Part shown: piece after piece, positions 6,528-14,916 of the stretch | Layout: every line of letters begins with the position of its first letter | Position numbering within the stretch: the stretch's first letter is position 1 | Origin: an uncultured Candidatus Saccharibacteria bacterium | GTDB lineage: Bacteria; Patescibacteriota; Saccharimonadia; Saccharimonadales; Saccharimonadaceae | NCBI GenBank assembly: GCA_938036915.1 | Contig: CALHVV010000016.1 | Location: 1 to 38,385 of the forward strand | Direction: 5' to 3' | DNA length: 38,385 bases | Notes under the pieces: generated by a model | Told to the model about the DNA's origin: nothing | Databases searched by the model: none | The model's input: only the letters and a program-made list of their open reading frames with translations | Position numbers and translations under genes: made by a program

Positions 6528-8873
6528 CTAGTAGCTTCGGCGCTCCGAGCGATCCTTTGGCACAGCTACCTCGGTGTCGGGCTCTTGCCGCGGCGGGAAC
6601 TTTTTGCGTGGCAGGCCAGCGAAGGCGTCATTGCTCGGCTGCTTGCTACGTGCGGTCGTGCGATTATTAGCCGAGCGGCGCTTGCGTGTACTAGCTGGGC
6701 GAGTTGGTGCTTTCTCTTCTGTTGTCGCGGGCAATACACCAGCAGTTTTGCGTGCGGCAATAGCAGCTGCTTTGGCAGCGGCACCACCCTTAGCAATGCG
6801 CGGTGGCGTGTGTGGCTGAGCTGGCGCAGCAAGGCTCTGACGCGAGCGCCCAGCTGGGACTTCGCGCCCCACACGGGCAGCGCGGCTCGGTGCCTTTTGT
6901 GGTGCGCCCACTTCGTTGATGACTGGGATAATAATGGGCATGCGGCGTGTTTGGTCGTACAAAACGCGGGCAATGTCGTCTTTGATTTCCTTCTTTACGA
7001 CATCAAGGTCATACGAACCCACCATGCTGCGCGCTGCTTTTTGCTTGAGGTAAGCGCGGATCATCCCCATCAGCTCTTCATTATCGCGCAGATAGATGAA
7101 GCCCCGGCTGATGATATCTGGACTGGTGAGAAGGCGGCCCGTCCCACGCTGGACGGTGAGCACCACAACGAACATCCCCTCCAGGCTCATGTGGATGCGA
7201 TCCTTCAGCACGACATCGCTCACCACTGCACCAGCGTCGTCATACATTGTGCCGCCCGAGTGCGGAATGCGCCCAATCTTGTGTGCACCATCGGTAGTAA
7301 ACTCCACAATATCCCCCGGATCGCAGACAAAGATATGGCTGCGCGGAATACCACACTCCTTCTCGGCCAGGCGAGCATTATGCACCAGCATGTGGAATTC
7401 GCCGTGGTTGGGCAAGTAGTATGTGGGCTTAACGGCACTAATGAGCCGCACGTGGTCATCATAATACCCATGGCCCGACAGGTGGAGTGGACCCACCCCG
7501 GTCAGGTGTGTCTTGCCATTTTGCACCACGTCGCCACCTTCGCGCATCAAGCCATCGACGGTGCGTACGACGTACTTCTCGTTGCCTGGGATAGGGTTGG
7601 AGCTAAAGACCACCACATCGCTCCCCTTGATCTTGACGAACTTATGTGCCCCCGTCGCCATGCGGTTAAGCACTGCACTAAATTCTCCCTGGCTACCTGT
7701 ACAGACGATGGTGATCTTGTGGTCGGGCAGCTTTACGAGGTCTTCCATCTTTACTACCGTATCTTTGGGGATCTTGATAGCACCAGTGCGCAGTGCTACC
7801 TCCAGGTTTTGGATCATACTAAAGCCAGCAAAGGCCACCTTACGCCCATGCTTCTCTGCCTCCTCGAGGATGAGCTGAATTCGGTGCAGCTGGCTAGAGA
7901 AACTACTGATGATGATGCGGCTCTTGGCCCACTTGTCCATCACCTCACCCATGCTGTGCTGGATGTCGTGCTCACCGTGGGTGTGAGTGCCAGCGCTCTC
8001 GCAATTGGTCGATTCGTTCATCATGAGGAGGAAGCCCTCAGTGTGCGAGATATCTTGCAAGCGCTCGAAGTCGAACTTGCGGCCATCCACCGGGTTCTCC
8101 TCGATGCGCCAGTCACCACTGCTGAGGATATTCCCTACTGGTGTGCGTACCACCACTGCAGCCGAATCAGGAATGGAGTGATTCACCCGCACCAGCTCCA
8201 CACTAAAGGAGTCGCACAGCTGGACAATCTCATGCTCCTCCGGCTTGAGCTCATGGTACTCTGGCTGGTAGCTACCATCGGTCTCGGCCATGGTGCGCTG
8301 CAGCATACCCAAGGTAAAGGCCGTGCCATAGACTGGTGCAGGCAGCTTGGGGATAATATGCCGAAAGGCACCGATATGGTCGAGATGCCCGTGGGTAAAG
8401 ATATGTGCCCGAATCTTGTGCTTATTCTCCTCCAACCACTGTGTATCGGGGATGATGTAGTTGATGCCTGGGTAGTCGCTGCCTGGGAAGAGGAAGCCCA
8501 TGTCGATGATGATGATGTCGTTGTCGTACTCGATGGCCGTCATATTCTTGCCAATACCCATCTCGCCTACCCCACCAATCGGGATGACCTTGAGCGTTGG
8601 GCGCGGGGCACGGGGACGCTTGGGCTGCATATTGAGAGTAAACTGCTTGCCGCCATAGCCATTGTAGACCGACTTATTAACCGGCACATTAATAACATGC
8701 TGCGAGGCCTGGGCATTGACCCCTTCGCTGGTGCGGCGCTGCGCCCGAAAGACCTCGCCTTTGCGCGTGGTGGTGGCGCTGAGCACCGTGTTGGTTGTCG
8801 CTGGTTGTTTGCTTGCGTGTGGACGCTTCTTGGCGTCATCTGCCTGGGGTGTGGCCACTCGTCGTTGACCCAT
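6528..8873 (-). CDS. rnj: Ribonuclease J (metallo-beta-lactamase/beta-CASP RNase)
   Basis: A 5'-to-3' exonuclease and endonuclease for mRNA decay and rRNA maturation. The core starts near residue 94 (LKVIPIGGVGEMG), with the zinc motif HGHLDH at 161-166, VRVNHSIPDSAAV, SGDWRIEENPVDG and the late histidine block LSGHGYYDD. At 781 aa it is about 220 aa longer than B. subtilis RNase J1. There is a ~90-residue Thr/Ala/Lys-rich N-terminal tail, and after the core (ending near RMPIIIPVINEV) a ~135-residue basic, Pro/Ala/Arg-rich, probably disordered C-terminal tail. Such tails usually bind RNA or partner proteins. AAGGAG precedes the ATG. PNPase is encoded elsewhere in the window. Confidence 0.96.
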   Translation of the reverse strand: MGQRRVATPQADDAKKRPHASKQPATTNTVLSATTTRKGEVFRAQRRTSEGVNAQASQHVINVPVNKSVYNGYGGKQFTLNMQPKRPRAPRPTLKVIPIGGVGEMGIGKNMTAIEYDNDIIIIDMGFLFPGSDYPGINYIIPDTQWLEENKHKIRAHIFTHGHLDHIGAFRHIIPKLPAPVYGTAFTLGMLQRTMAETDGSYQPEYHELKPEEHEIVQLCDSFSVELVRVNHSIPDSAAVVVRTPVGNILSSGDWRIEENPVDGRKFDFERLQDISHTEGFLLMMNESTNCESAGTHTHGEHDIQHSMGEVMDKWAKSRIIISSFSSQLHRIQLILEEAEKHGRKVAFAGFSMIQNLEVALRTGAIKIPKDTVVKMEDLVKLPDHKITIVCTGSQGEFSAVLNRMATGAHKFVKIKGSDVVVFSSNPIPGNEKYVVRTVDGLMREGGDVVQNGKTHLTGVGPLHLSGHGYYDDHVRLISAVKPTYYLPNHGEFHMLVHNARLAEKECGIPRSHIFVCDPGDIVEFTTDGAHKIGRIPHSGGTMYDDAGAVVSDVVLKDRIHMSLEGMFVVVLTVQRGTGRLLTSPDIISRGFIYLRDNEELMGMIRAYLKQKAARSMVGSYDLDVVKKEIKDDIARVLYDQTRRMPIIIPVINEVGAPQKAPSRAARVGREVPAGRSRQSLAAPAQPHTPPRIAKGGAAAKAAAIAARKTAGVLPATTEEKAPTRPASTRKRRSANNRTTARSKQPSNDAFAGLPRKKFPPRQEPDTEVAVPKDRSERRSY

Positions 8874-8949
8874 TGTATCTCACTCCTTCTAATACATTAT
8901 TCTGGTTCTACTAATAAGAGACAGGCTAAGAGCCTCAATAAGTGGTTGT

Positions 8950-8979
8950 ATTATAGCAGATGATGGTGAGGTATGTCAA
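8950..8979 (-). promoter_or_regulatory. Consensus promoter of the RNase J gene
   Basis: Perfect TTGACA (8979-8974) and TATAAT (8955-8950) with an 18-bp spacer and a TGC extension. It gives a leader of ~70 nt. The first T of the -35 falls in the foot of the adjacent hairpin, so the upstream gene's terminator and this promoter share bases. Confidence 0.85.
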
Positions 8980-9002
8980 AGCCACCTCTCGTGAGGTGGC
9001 TT
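8979..9002 (-). terminator. Hairpin terminating the gene at 9038-10033
   Basis: AAGCCACCTC / GAGGTGGCTT with a 4-nt loop, 36 bp after the stop. The T tract is short because it runs directly into TTGACA, so termination may be partial. Confidence 0.6.
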
Positions 9003-9037
9003 GCTGCTAGTCTAGGTATGCAAACGTGCTTAATTAT

Positions 9038-10033
9038 TTATAGACACCAATACCGGATTACTCTGCTCGTATCTTCTGGTTTTCTTGGCTGCCATGTGTA
9101 ATTGCGATCGGAGCCATTTGAGCTCTGAGATGCTTCTTGTATTATGAAGGTTGGCTCACCCTGCCCGCTGGTAGTGCGCTTTATTTCCGTATATGTCGTC
9201 TGGTCTGACCCATCAGCATTAGGATCATAACTCTTTGCCATATCTACCTCTGTCTTTGGATTTTCCAAGAGGTCACGAAATCCTTGCGAAGTTATCTTAC
9301 CAAATGGCTGTTCTTCGCCTGCTCCTTCTGGCATGTCTGGCGTCACTAGGACTACTCTATCAAGAGTCGCTGTTTTATTGGTCTTTTGGTCCCGCTGCTC
9401 ATGATAGATAGTTGTCGTCACTGTCTCTCGTCCTGGGTGGCCAGGAGCGGCTCCTCGCTCGGTCGTAATGATCAAGCTATCATCGACTCCGTTCTCCTCA
9501 TCGGTCTTAGACACAATCAAACTTCTGTCGGTAGCATAGTGATAGTGATCAACCTCTATTGGGTCATGCATCTCGTTGAACCGCGCGGCAATACCAGACG
9601 TAACTTGTTGGTCGACCTTCTTTACATCAATCTCGCCGTCATCAGCCATAAAATTGACTTCTTGCCCTTTCATTACAAACTTTGCTGGCTGGTCTGGCGT
9701 CTCAAATGGTTCAGCTGTTGCAACTGTTCTGTTGTGATTTGATGCAGGTGCTGGTGCTGTATTGTGGGCTGCTATACCACTTGCGACAGCAATAGAGATA
9801 CTGGCAATTGCAACCGCTTGTGGCCACGAAATCCAGGAATCTTTGTCATCTGTATGACTCTCACCTCTATAAGTACGACGCGAATTATTCTTATCTAAAA
9901 TTGGCTGGTCTTTCTTTGGGAACAGCCCCCCTACTTTACCCGTCTTTACATTAGACCTATTCAGAGTAACTTTGAGAAGTGGTACTTTCCTCTCTGTACT
10001 ACCTGGGCTCATTTGAGGTTTTTCGCCAGCCAT
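9038..10033 (-). CDS. Unknown single-TM protein, 331 aa
   Basis: I recognise no family. A basic cytoplasmic N-terminus (~1-70) is followed by one hydrophobic helix at ~72-90 (WPQAVAIASISIAVASGIAA), an Ala/Pro/Asn linker, then ~220 residues of soluble, acidic, beta-rich-looking sequence predicted to lie outside the membrane. There are repeated threonine-rich strand-like stretches (SLIITTERG, TVTTTIYHEQ) and the single Cys is next to last. It has its own promoter and terminator, an AGGAGA site before the ATG, and is somewhat AT-richer than its neighbours. It could be an envelope or host-contact protein. That is only inference from topology. Confidence 0.75.
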   Translation of the reverse strand: MAGEKPQMSPGSTERKVPLLKVTLNRSNVKTGKVGGLFPKKDQPILDKNNSRRTYRGESHTDDKDSWISWPQAVAIASISIAVASGIAAHNTAPAPASNHNRTVATAEPFETPDQPAKFVMKGQEVNFMADDGEIDVKKVDQQVTSGIAARFNEMHDPIEVDHYHYATDRSLIVSKTDEENGVDDSLIITTERGAAPGHPGRETVTTTIYHEQRDQKTNKTATLDRVVLVTPDMPEGAGEEQPFGKITSQGFRDLLENPKTEVDMAKSYDPNADGSDQTTYTEIKRTTSGQGEPTFIIQEASQSSNGSDRNYTWQPRKPEDTSRVIRYWCL

Positions 10034-10074
10034 AATGTCTATCTCCTATTTTCTACTTGTCAAACAGTTCTTAT

Positions 10075-10104
10075 ACAATACGCTTTATTTACTATATTTG
10101 TCAA
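10075..10104 (-). promoter_or_regulatory. Promoter of the 331-aa protein gene
   Basis: TTGACA (10104-10099), 18-bp spacer, TATTGT (10080-10075); leader ~35-40 nt with AGGAGA. Confidence 0.65.
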
Positions 10105-10176
10105 GTGTTTTTTCTCTGTAGCAATTTACGCTCAGCTACCGAGGCTCTTTTGCGCATAACTCACCTTTACACCACC

Positions 10177-10206
10177 AAAAAGCCGGCTACCCCACCATAG
10201 CCGGCT
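10177..10206 (-). terminator. Intrinsic terminator of the Rrf2-YhgE operon
   Basis: AGCCGGCTA/TAGCCGGCT stem with an 8-nt loop followed, on the minus strand, by T4-T5. It lies 28 bp beyond the exporter stop codon. Confidence 0.85.
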
Positions 10207-10234
10207 CTGTGCTATGCCTCGCAGCACATTAATT

Positions 10235-12343
10235 TTAATCTCCATCCACCATCGTATGAGCAAACTGCCGCGTGCCACGCCAGGCCAAGAAGCCGATGAG
10301 AAGCGCGTTTGCCACGAGCGCAAAGCCAGCCAAGATGAGCATGTGCTGCGTATAGAGCGCACTATCTACCCCACCCGAGATCGCATGACGATAGGCAATG
10401 ATAGAGTGCGTCATGGGTAGCCAAGGGTTGATAGCCTGGAAGAAACCAGAGGCTGTTTGGATGGGGAATATCCCTTCGCTCGCTGCCAGCTGGAGCACCA
10501 TGATGATCATTACCACCAGCCGGCCAGGGTTATCAAGCACCATCACTACCAGCGTAATGAGCGACATAAAGGCAAGCGAGGCAAGGTAGCTTGTGGCAGC
10601 AAATAGCCACGGATAGTCGGGCTGCAAGCCCACCACATAGACCAGCACCAGCATCATAATCGTTGCTTGCACCAGTGCAGCCAGCCCCAAGACTGACATC
10701 TTAGCTAGCCACCAGCGCCAGGCATTTTCTTGGCGCGAGAAGGTCTTACGCACTGGGTACATCGTCGTCAGAGCCAACCCACCCACGAAGAGCGCTAGCG
10801 AGAGCATATACGGCGCCATGGCATAGCCGTAGTTTGGTACACTGCCAGTACTGTGCTCGCTACTCGCCACAGGTGCGGCCATCTGCTGCTGAGCCGCTGG
10901 GCTGGTTGGCAGGAGCTTTACCTGAGCAGCACCAGTCTGCAGTTTGTGCGCTAGTGTGCTCGAGCCATCCGCCAGCTGGTTGCTTGCCTGCACCAGCGTG
11001 CTAGAGTGCTGCTGCAAGGTGGCTGCGCCCTGGGCCAGTTGCCCACTACCCTGCTGAGCTGTTGCGAGATTACCCGCCACCAGTGCTGCACCAGCTTGGA
11101 GCCGCTCGCCACCAGCCCGCACCGTGTTGTAACCCGCAAAGGCAGTGGTGGCTTGTGGGGCAAATTGCTCCACGCCAGTATTGAGTGCCGCCACACCATT
11201 CTTGAGTGTTTGCTGCTGAGTGGCAAGCGTTTTAGTAAGAGTATCGAGGTTGGCCAGCAAGCTCTGCGTTTGCTCGGCAATGGCTTTGGTCTGCTGCAGA
11301 GCGCTCGCTATGGTCTGCAGCTCGGGCAGTGTGATGGTCGTGCTACCGCCAGATGCAGCTGCCTGCGCACTAGTCTTTTGGAGGATCGCCCCAGCCGACG
11401 CGGCGGGTGCTTGCATTGCCTGGAGCGCACCCACCACCCGCTGCGCATCTTGGACGACGGCCGCCTGCTGAGCTGCCACCGCTGGTGATGGCTGAGCCAC
11501 TTGGGCGTTGAGTGTATTCATCCCTTGTTTGATCTGCTGCATACCAGCCGTTAGCTGGCCCACTTGGGCCGCCGTTGGCAGTTGGCCAGTCAGCTGCGCT
11601 GTGCCCTGCTGGACCTGTACTGCGCCGGCCTGTAGCCGCCCTAAGCCCGCTGTCAGCGTCTGCTGCTTGCTCGCCAGTTGGCTAACGCCATTGGTATAGT
11701 GGGTAAGACCCGCTTGGAGCCGTGCCGACCCCTGGTGCAAGCGCCCAGCACCATCACCAGCCTGCGCCATGCCATTACCCACCGCACCAATACCCGCTGC
11801 CACCTCTTTGAGGTAGGTTTGGGTCACTTGCTCGGCCACTGTTTCCTTCACTTTTTGCGCGGCTTGGCGGCTAATGACTGCACCAATGTAGTTTTTGGCT
11901 GGCGTCAGCTGATACGACACCACTGCTTGCTGCGGCTTGTCCTGCCGAAGTGACGCCGCACGCTGTGAGAAATCCTCCGGTACCGTCACTACTGCGTAGT
12001 AATAACCACGGCGCACGCCATCATCGGCTTGCTGCTTGGAGACGAATTCCCACTTAAGCGTCTTGCTCTTATGTAGAGACTCGGTCATTGTCCGGCCAAT
12101 CTGCAGCTCCTTGCCATTGATCTGCGCCCCCTTGTCCTCATTCACAAAGGCAATCGGCAGTCGGTCGGTATGCCCATACGGGTCCCACACCGAGCTGAGG
12201 AAAAACGCCGCATATATTACCGGCACAAAGGCTAGCGCTATCACTGCCACTAATAGTGTTTTGCTCTGCAGCAAGTGCCGCCATTCGGCCTGGACCATCA
12301 CGCTGCGGCGACGCTGGATAGCTTGTTTTATTTTCTCACCCAT
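10235..12343 (-). CDS. YhgE/Pip-family ABC-2-like membrane protein
   Basis: A 702-aa protein of the YhgE/Pip family: a TM helix near the N-terminus (~30-52, followed by SSVWDPYGHTDRLPIAFVNED), a very long extracytoplasmic region, and about five or six TM helices in the last ~190 residues (from YGYAMAPYMLSLALF), related to ABC-2 permeases. The middle (~195-480) is a long Ala/Gln-rich run of heptads such as QLAQGAATLQQ and GAARLQQG, typical of the family and expected to form extended coiled coils. Members include phage-infection proteins and type VII-like secretion or export factors. The exact cargo is unknown. Its ATG lies inside the end of the Rrf2 gene (8-nt overlap), so translation is coupled. 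Confidence 0.88.
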   Translation of the reverse strand: MGEKIKQAIQRRRSVMVQAEWRHLLQSKTLLVAVIALAFVPVIYAAFFLSSVWDPYGHTDRLPIAFVNEDKGAQINGKELQIGRTMTESLHKSKTLKWEFVSKQQADDGVRRGYYYAVVTVPEDFSQRAASLRQDKPQQAVVSYQLTPAKNYIGAVISRQAAQKVKETVAEQVTQTYLKEVAAGIGAVGNGMAQAGDGAGRLHQGSARLQAGLTHYTNGVSQLASKQQTLTAGLGRLQAGAVQVQQGTAQLTGQLPTAAQVGQLTAGMQQIKQGMNTLNAQVAQPSPAVAAQQAAVVQDAQRVVGALQAMQAPAASAGAILQKTSAQAAASGGSTTITLPELQTIASALQQTKAIAEQTQSLLANLDTLTKTLATQQQTLKNGVAALNTGVEQFAPQATTAFAGYNTVRAGGERLQAGAALVAGNLATAQQGSGQLAQGAATLQQHSSTLVQASNQLADGSSTLAHKLQTGAAQVKLLPTSPAAQQQMAAPVASSEHSTGSVPNYGYAMAPYMLSLALFVGGLALTTMYPVRKTFSRQENAWRWWLAKMSVLGLAALVQATIMMLVLVYVVGLQPDYPWLFAATSYLASLAFMSLITLVVMVLDNPGRLVVMIIMVLQLAASEGIFPIQTASGFFQAINPWLPMTHSIIAYRHAISGGVDSALYTQHMLILAGFALVANALLIGFLAWRGTRQFAHTMVDGD

Positions 12344-12779
12344 TGTTCATTAGCTCCCGAATAATATCTTGCAATGTCACGCTCTGCAGTGTCTCAGCCC
12401 AGCGTGCCTGAGCCCGATCAAAGGCACCAAGGATGCTCACCTCACCGCGTTTGATCTTGCTATCATCCGCCTGGCGGGCAAACATCCGCTCAGCGACTCC
12501 TTGGTACTGGACGAAGCTCTCCGTCCCCTCGACTGCCGCCACGATATCCCATAGCGTCAGCTCCGTACTAGCCCGCGCCAGGCGAAAGCCACCACCCGCA
12601 CCCCTCGCCGAGGTAATCAGCTGGGCTGTTACAAGCTTGCGCGTTACTTTGGTAATATACGTTGGCGACACCCCCATTTGCTTTGCCAAGCTCTGATTCG
12701 TCACTGGTGATCGCAGGTCTGGATGCGCCAGCAAAATCACAATGCAACAGGCCTGCTCGACTGCTCCTGATAATCTCAT
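12336..12779 (-). CDS. Rrf2-family transcriptional regulator
   Basis: A 147-aa winged-helix regulator. The N-terminal HTH and wing show the family pattern: SLAKQMGVSPTYITKVTRKL (~30-49), then GAGGGFRLAR and LTLWDIVAAVEG. The three cysteines that bind Fe-S in IscR/NsrR are absent (the only cysteines are C11 and C12), so this is a cluster-free, YwnA-like member. It is the first gene of a two-gene unit with the YhgE-type exporter and probably controls it and itself. An in-frame TAG five codons upstream fixes the start at or after 12779. A strong AAAGGAGGAG lies ~45 nt upstream of the ATG, oddly far for this start, while no good site lies at normal distance. Confidence 0.88.
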   Translation of the reverse strand: MRLSGAVEQACCIVILLAHPDLRSPVTNQSLAKQMGVSPTYITKVTRKLVTAQLITSARGAGGGFRLARASTELTLWDIVAAVEGTESFVQYQGVAERMFARQADDSKIKRGEVSILGAFDRAQARWAETLQSVTLQDIIRELMNNG

Positions 12780-12852
12780 GGTTTTATATGCGAGGTGCTA
12801 TGCAGCCCACCCTGCGCAGCAGCTCACTCCTCCTTTCTTTGATTGTTGATAA

Positions 12853-12871
12853 TAGATATCTAATATCTAGA
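12853..12871. promoter_or_regulatory. Palindromic operator candidate upstream of the Rrf2 gene
   Basis: The perfect palindrome TAGATATCTA (12853-12862) is followed immediately by ATATCTAGAT containing TCTAGA. It sits just downstream of a possible promoter (TTGCAG 12897-12892, 17 bp, TAATCT 12874-12869), where repressor binding would block transcription. The location suggests autoregulation. Confidence 0.4.
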
Positions 12872-12965
12872 TTAGCATAGATTATTCCCTTCTGCAAGCC
12901 TATCGTCAGAATATACCCTCCTAAAAAATCAGGCTACCTCTGTGGTCTCGAGTATAAATTTTGCC

Positions 12966-12985
12966 GGGCTGATGAATGACAGCCC
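12966..12985 (-). terminator. Weak hairpin after the methyltransferase gene
   Basis: GGGCTG/CAGCCC with an 8-nt loop 25 bp beyond the stop; what follows on the minus strand is GGCAAAATTTAT, not a clean T tract. Confidence 0.3.
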
Positions 12986-13009
12986 AGCATTATCCTCTTT
13001 GCTTTTGTG

Positions 13010-13858
13010 CTACTTCGCGCGGCTCTCCAGCGGCTTGGTACCTTTGTAGAGCAGGTAGCGGAACAGCCCTGCCTCATACAGCGTGCTGTAGCCATGCGAT
13101 GCCATCACAGCATTAACGAAAAACGGCGCAAGCTTTGCATCGGGCTGAATCCAAGCAAATGGCCGGGCAAGCAAGCGCAAGCGATGGTATGTTGGCATAA
13201 CGGCCTCTGTCCAATCAGTCTCGCTTATATCCGCAAAGCCAGCCTGCTGCAGGGCCTGCGATATCTCACCAGGGTTTTGCTGCCGCACACCAAAGCCACC
13301 AGCATGCTGCTCCAAAAAGTCCATCATGCGCTGCTGCCTGGCCGACATATGGCGGGCATCGACCTCATAATCGGCAAACGCTACACGCCCACCCGGCTTG
13401 AGGATACGATAAAACTCCTGCATCGTGGCCTGCATATCCTTGGCGTGCGACAGCGTTTCATTGACATACACCACATCAAAGTGCTCATCTGGGAAGTCGG
13501 TGTGCGAGTAATCGCCCAGCACAAAGCGCGGCGCAGGATTCATATGCCGCGACAATTTCTCAGATATCTTAACCTCTCGTGGCGTGATGGTAATGCCTAT
13601 TACCTCACTGCCATTCGTCTGGACGAGGTGCCGGGCCATCACGCCTTGGCCCGAGCCCGCATCGAGCACACGGTCGGTCGGCTTGAGCTGCAACTCCTTG
13701 GCAAACATCTGCAAGAAGTTCGCTTGGGCTTGCCGCTCGTTCTTTGTCTCGCTCGTCCAGTAGCCAGCGTGCTGCGAGCGGCCCAGCACCATGTTATAGC
13801 CTGCCCACGAGCCAAACCGCGAATAGTATGTAGCCACACCGTTGTTCTTTGTGTTCAT
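13010..13858 (-). CDS. Class I SAM-dependent methyltransferase
   Basis: 282 aa. Motif I VLDAGSGQG at 64-72, then the acidic end of strand 2 region, DYSHTDFPDEHFDVVYVNETLSHA-type motif II, and LKPGGRVAFADYE as motif III. This is the Methyltransf_11/SMT-like fold used on small molecules, lipids or quinones. An N-terminal helical lid (YYSRFGSWAGYNMVLGRSQH) and a C-terminal aromatic-rich extension resemble sterol/geranyl-diphosphate C-methyltransferases, but the substrate cannot be deduced. AAGGAG precedes the ATG. It is monocistronic and diverges from the next plus-strand gene. Confidence 0.85.
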   Translation of the reverse strand: MNTKNNGVATYYSRFGSWAGYNMVLGRSQHAGYWTSETKNERQAQANFLQMFAKELQLKPTDRVLDAGSGQGVMARHLVQTNGSEVIGITITPREVKISEKLSRHMNPAPRFVLGDYSHTDFPDEHFDVVYVNETLSHAKDMQATMQEFYRILKPGGRVAFADYEVDARHMSARQQRMMDFLEQHAGGFGVRQQNPGEISQALQQAGFADISETDWTEAVMPTYHRLRLLARPFAWIQPDAKLAPFFVNAVMASHGYSTLYEAGLFRYLLYKGTKPLESRAK

Positions 13859-14054
13859 CGTTTTCTCCTTGTTACTGTGCTTATTCTATAGTATAGCGTA
13901 GAACTGCTCAATGGAGTGAGTTTGCAGGGGTCTTTCTCTACCCTCCTCTCTCAGCCACCATTCCCCTTTGCTGCTGCTAAAATTCTCTCTCCGTATGTCA
14001 TTTTCTCTACCTCCGATAGGCCTATTTTATCAAAGCATGAGCGATATCATAATT

Positions 14055-14082
14055 ATGACAATGGGGCGATTTGTAGTATCAT
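14055..14082 (+). promoter_or_regulatory. Promoter of the 216-aa coiled-coil protein gene
   Basis: ATGACA (14055-14060), 16-bp spacer, TATCAT (14077-14082). Leader ~37 nt. Confidence 0.4.
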
Positions 14083-14126
14083 GTATAAGTATAAGTGTTA
14101 TACCAATGAGGTGAGGAGGAAACACA

Positions 14127-14777
14127 ATGCCAAAACAAGAAGCAGCTGGCCTGCCATGGCCAACCCAAGCAGCCCGTAGACAAACTACGCGCCAGTCTGA
14201 CCCTGCCATCCGCGATAGCAGCGCCTACCGGCAAAAGCCTGCTGAGGATGCCGAGCGCACCACATCGGCAACCGCGCAGAGCGAGCTCGGTGCTGCCAAG
14301 ACCAAGCTTGCCACCCTGCAAAAGGCGCTGCAGCATGTAACTACCGTTGAGATTGGCGAGGCACAGCTCGGCACTAGTGCACGCGACTACATCAGCCATG
14401 CGCTCGAGGTATCGCGTATTTTTTCTGAGCTAGAGCACCGCCGCGTGCCCGTCAATGGCGCATACAATGGCCAGCCCTTCCAGGTATTGCCAAGCTCCAA
14501 CCTCGAGCTAATCGAGCGCGACCTGGGCCGTGCGAGCTTTGGCCCCTATGGCCCAGCTGGCCTCACCCGCGTTGGCCCTCAGCCCAAAGAAGAGCTCACA
14601 CTCGACGACTATGTAGCCGATGCCACTGCTCAAGCCACGGCCGACTACAACACCAAGAAAAAGCAAGCCGACGAGCAAGCCAAAGTCGCCACCGAGCTCC
14701 AAACCGCCCAAGAGCTCCTCGAGCGCAAAGGCTACGGCGTGACCGCACCAGAGGCTGGCAAGACGAAAGTCGCCTAA
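14127..14777 (+). CDS. Unknown soluble helical protein, 216 aa
   Basis: No family recognised. No signal peptide or TM segment. Sequence is Ala/Gln/Glu/Lys-rich with two long helical stretches likely to form coiled coils: ~45-75 (AQSELGAAKTKLATLQKAL) and ~165-205 (ATADYNTKKKQADEQAKVA). A middle segment rich in Gly/Pro/Tyr (RASFGPYGPAGLTRVGP) probably turns the chain. GAGGAGG precedes the ATG at good spacing. The gene is one of few on the plus strand, with its own promoter and a strong terminator. A structural or scaffolding role is possible but unproven. Confidence 0.75.
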   Translation: MPKQEAAGLPWPTQAARRQTTRQSDPAIRDSSAYRQKPAEDAERTTSATAQSELGAAKTKLATLQKALQHVTTVEIGEAQLGTSARDYISHALEVSRIFSELEHRRVPVNGAYNGQPFQVLPSSNLELIERDLGRASFGPYGPAGLTRVGPQPKEELTLDDYVADATAQATADYNTKKKQADEQAKVATELQTAQELLERKGYGVTAPEAGKTKVA

Positions 14778-14802
14778 CCAGCTCCGCAAATATGCATACC
14801 AA

Positions 14803-14833
14803 GGTAAGTATTGCGACAATGCTTACCTTTTTT
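14803..14833 (+). terminator. Intrinsic terminator of the 216-aa protein gene
   Basis: 11-bp stem GGTAAGTATTG/CAATGCTTACC (one G-U pair), 3-nt loop, then T6. Confidence 0.9.
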
Positions 14834-14916
14834 CGTTTGCACAGCAAAGCTCTTGCCATTCCCTCTCCTGCTGGTTATGAGGCGTGATGTACCTTAATAT
14901 ATCTCTATACTATTCA

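Noticed and set aside
6585..8963. A 792-codon open frame on the plus strand
   Set aside because: It is exactly antisense to RNase J, its product resembles no protein and has no ribosome-binding site; it arises from codon bias of the real gene.
13007..13891. 294-codon plus-strand frame opposite the methyltransferase
   Set aside because: Antisense shadow of a clear SAM methyltransferase; no promoter or Shine-Dalgarno.
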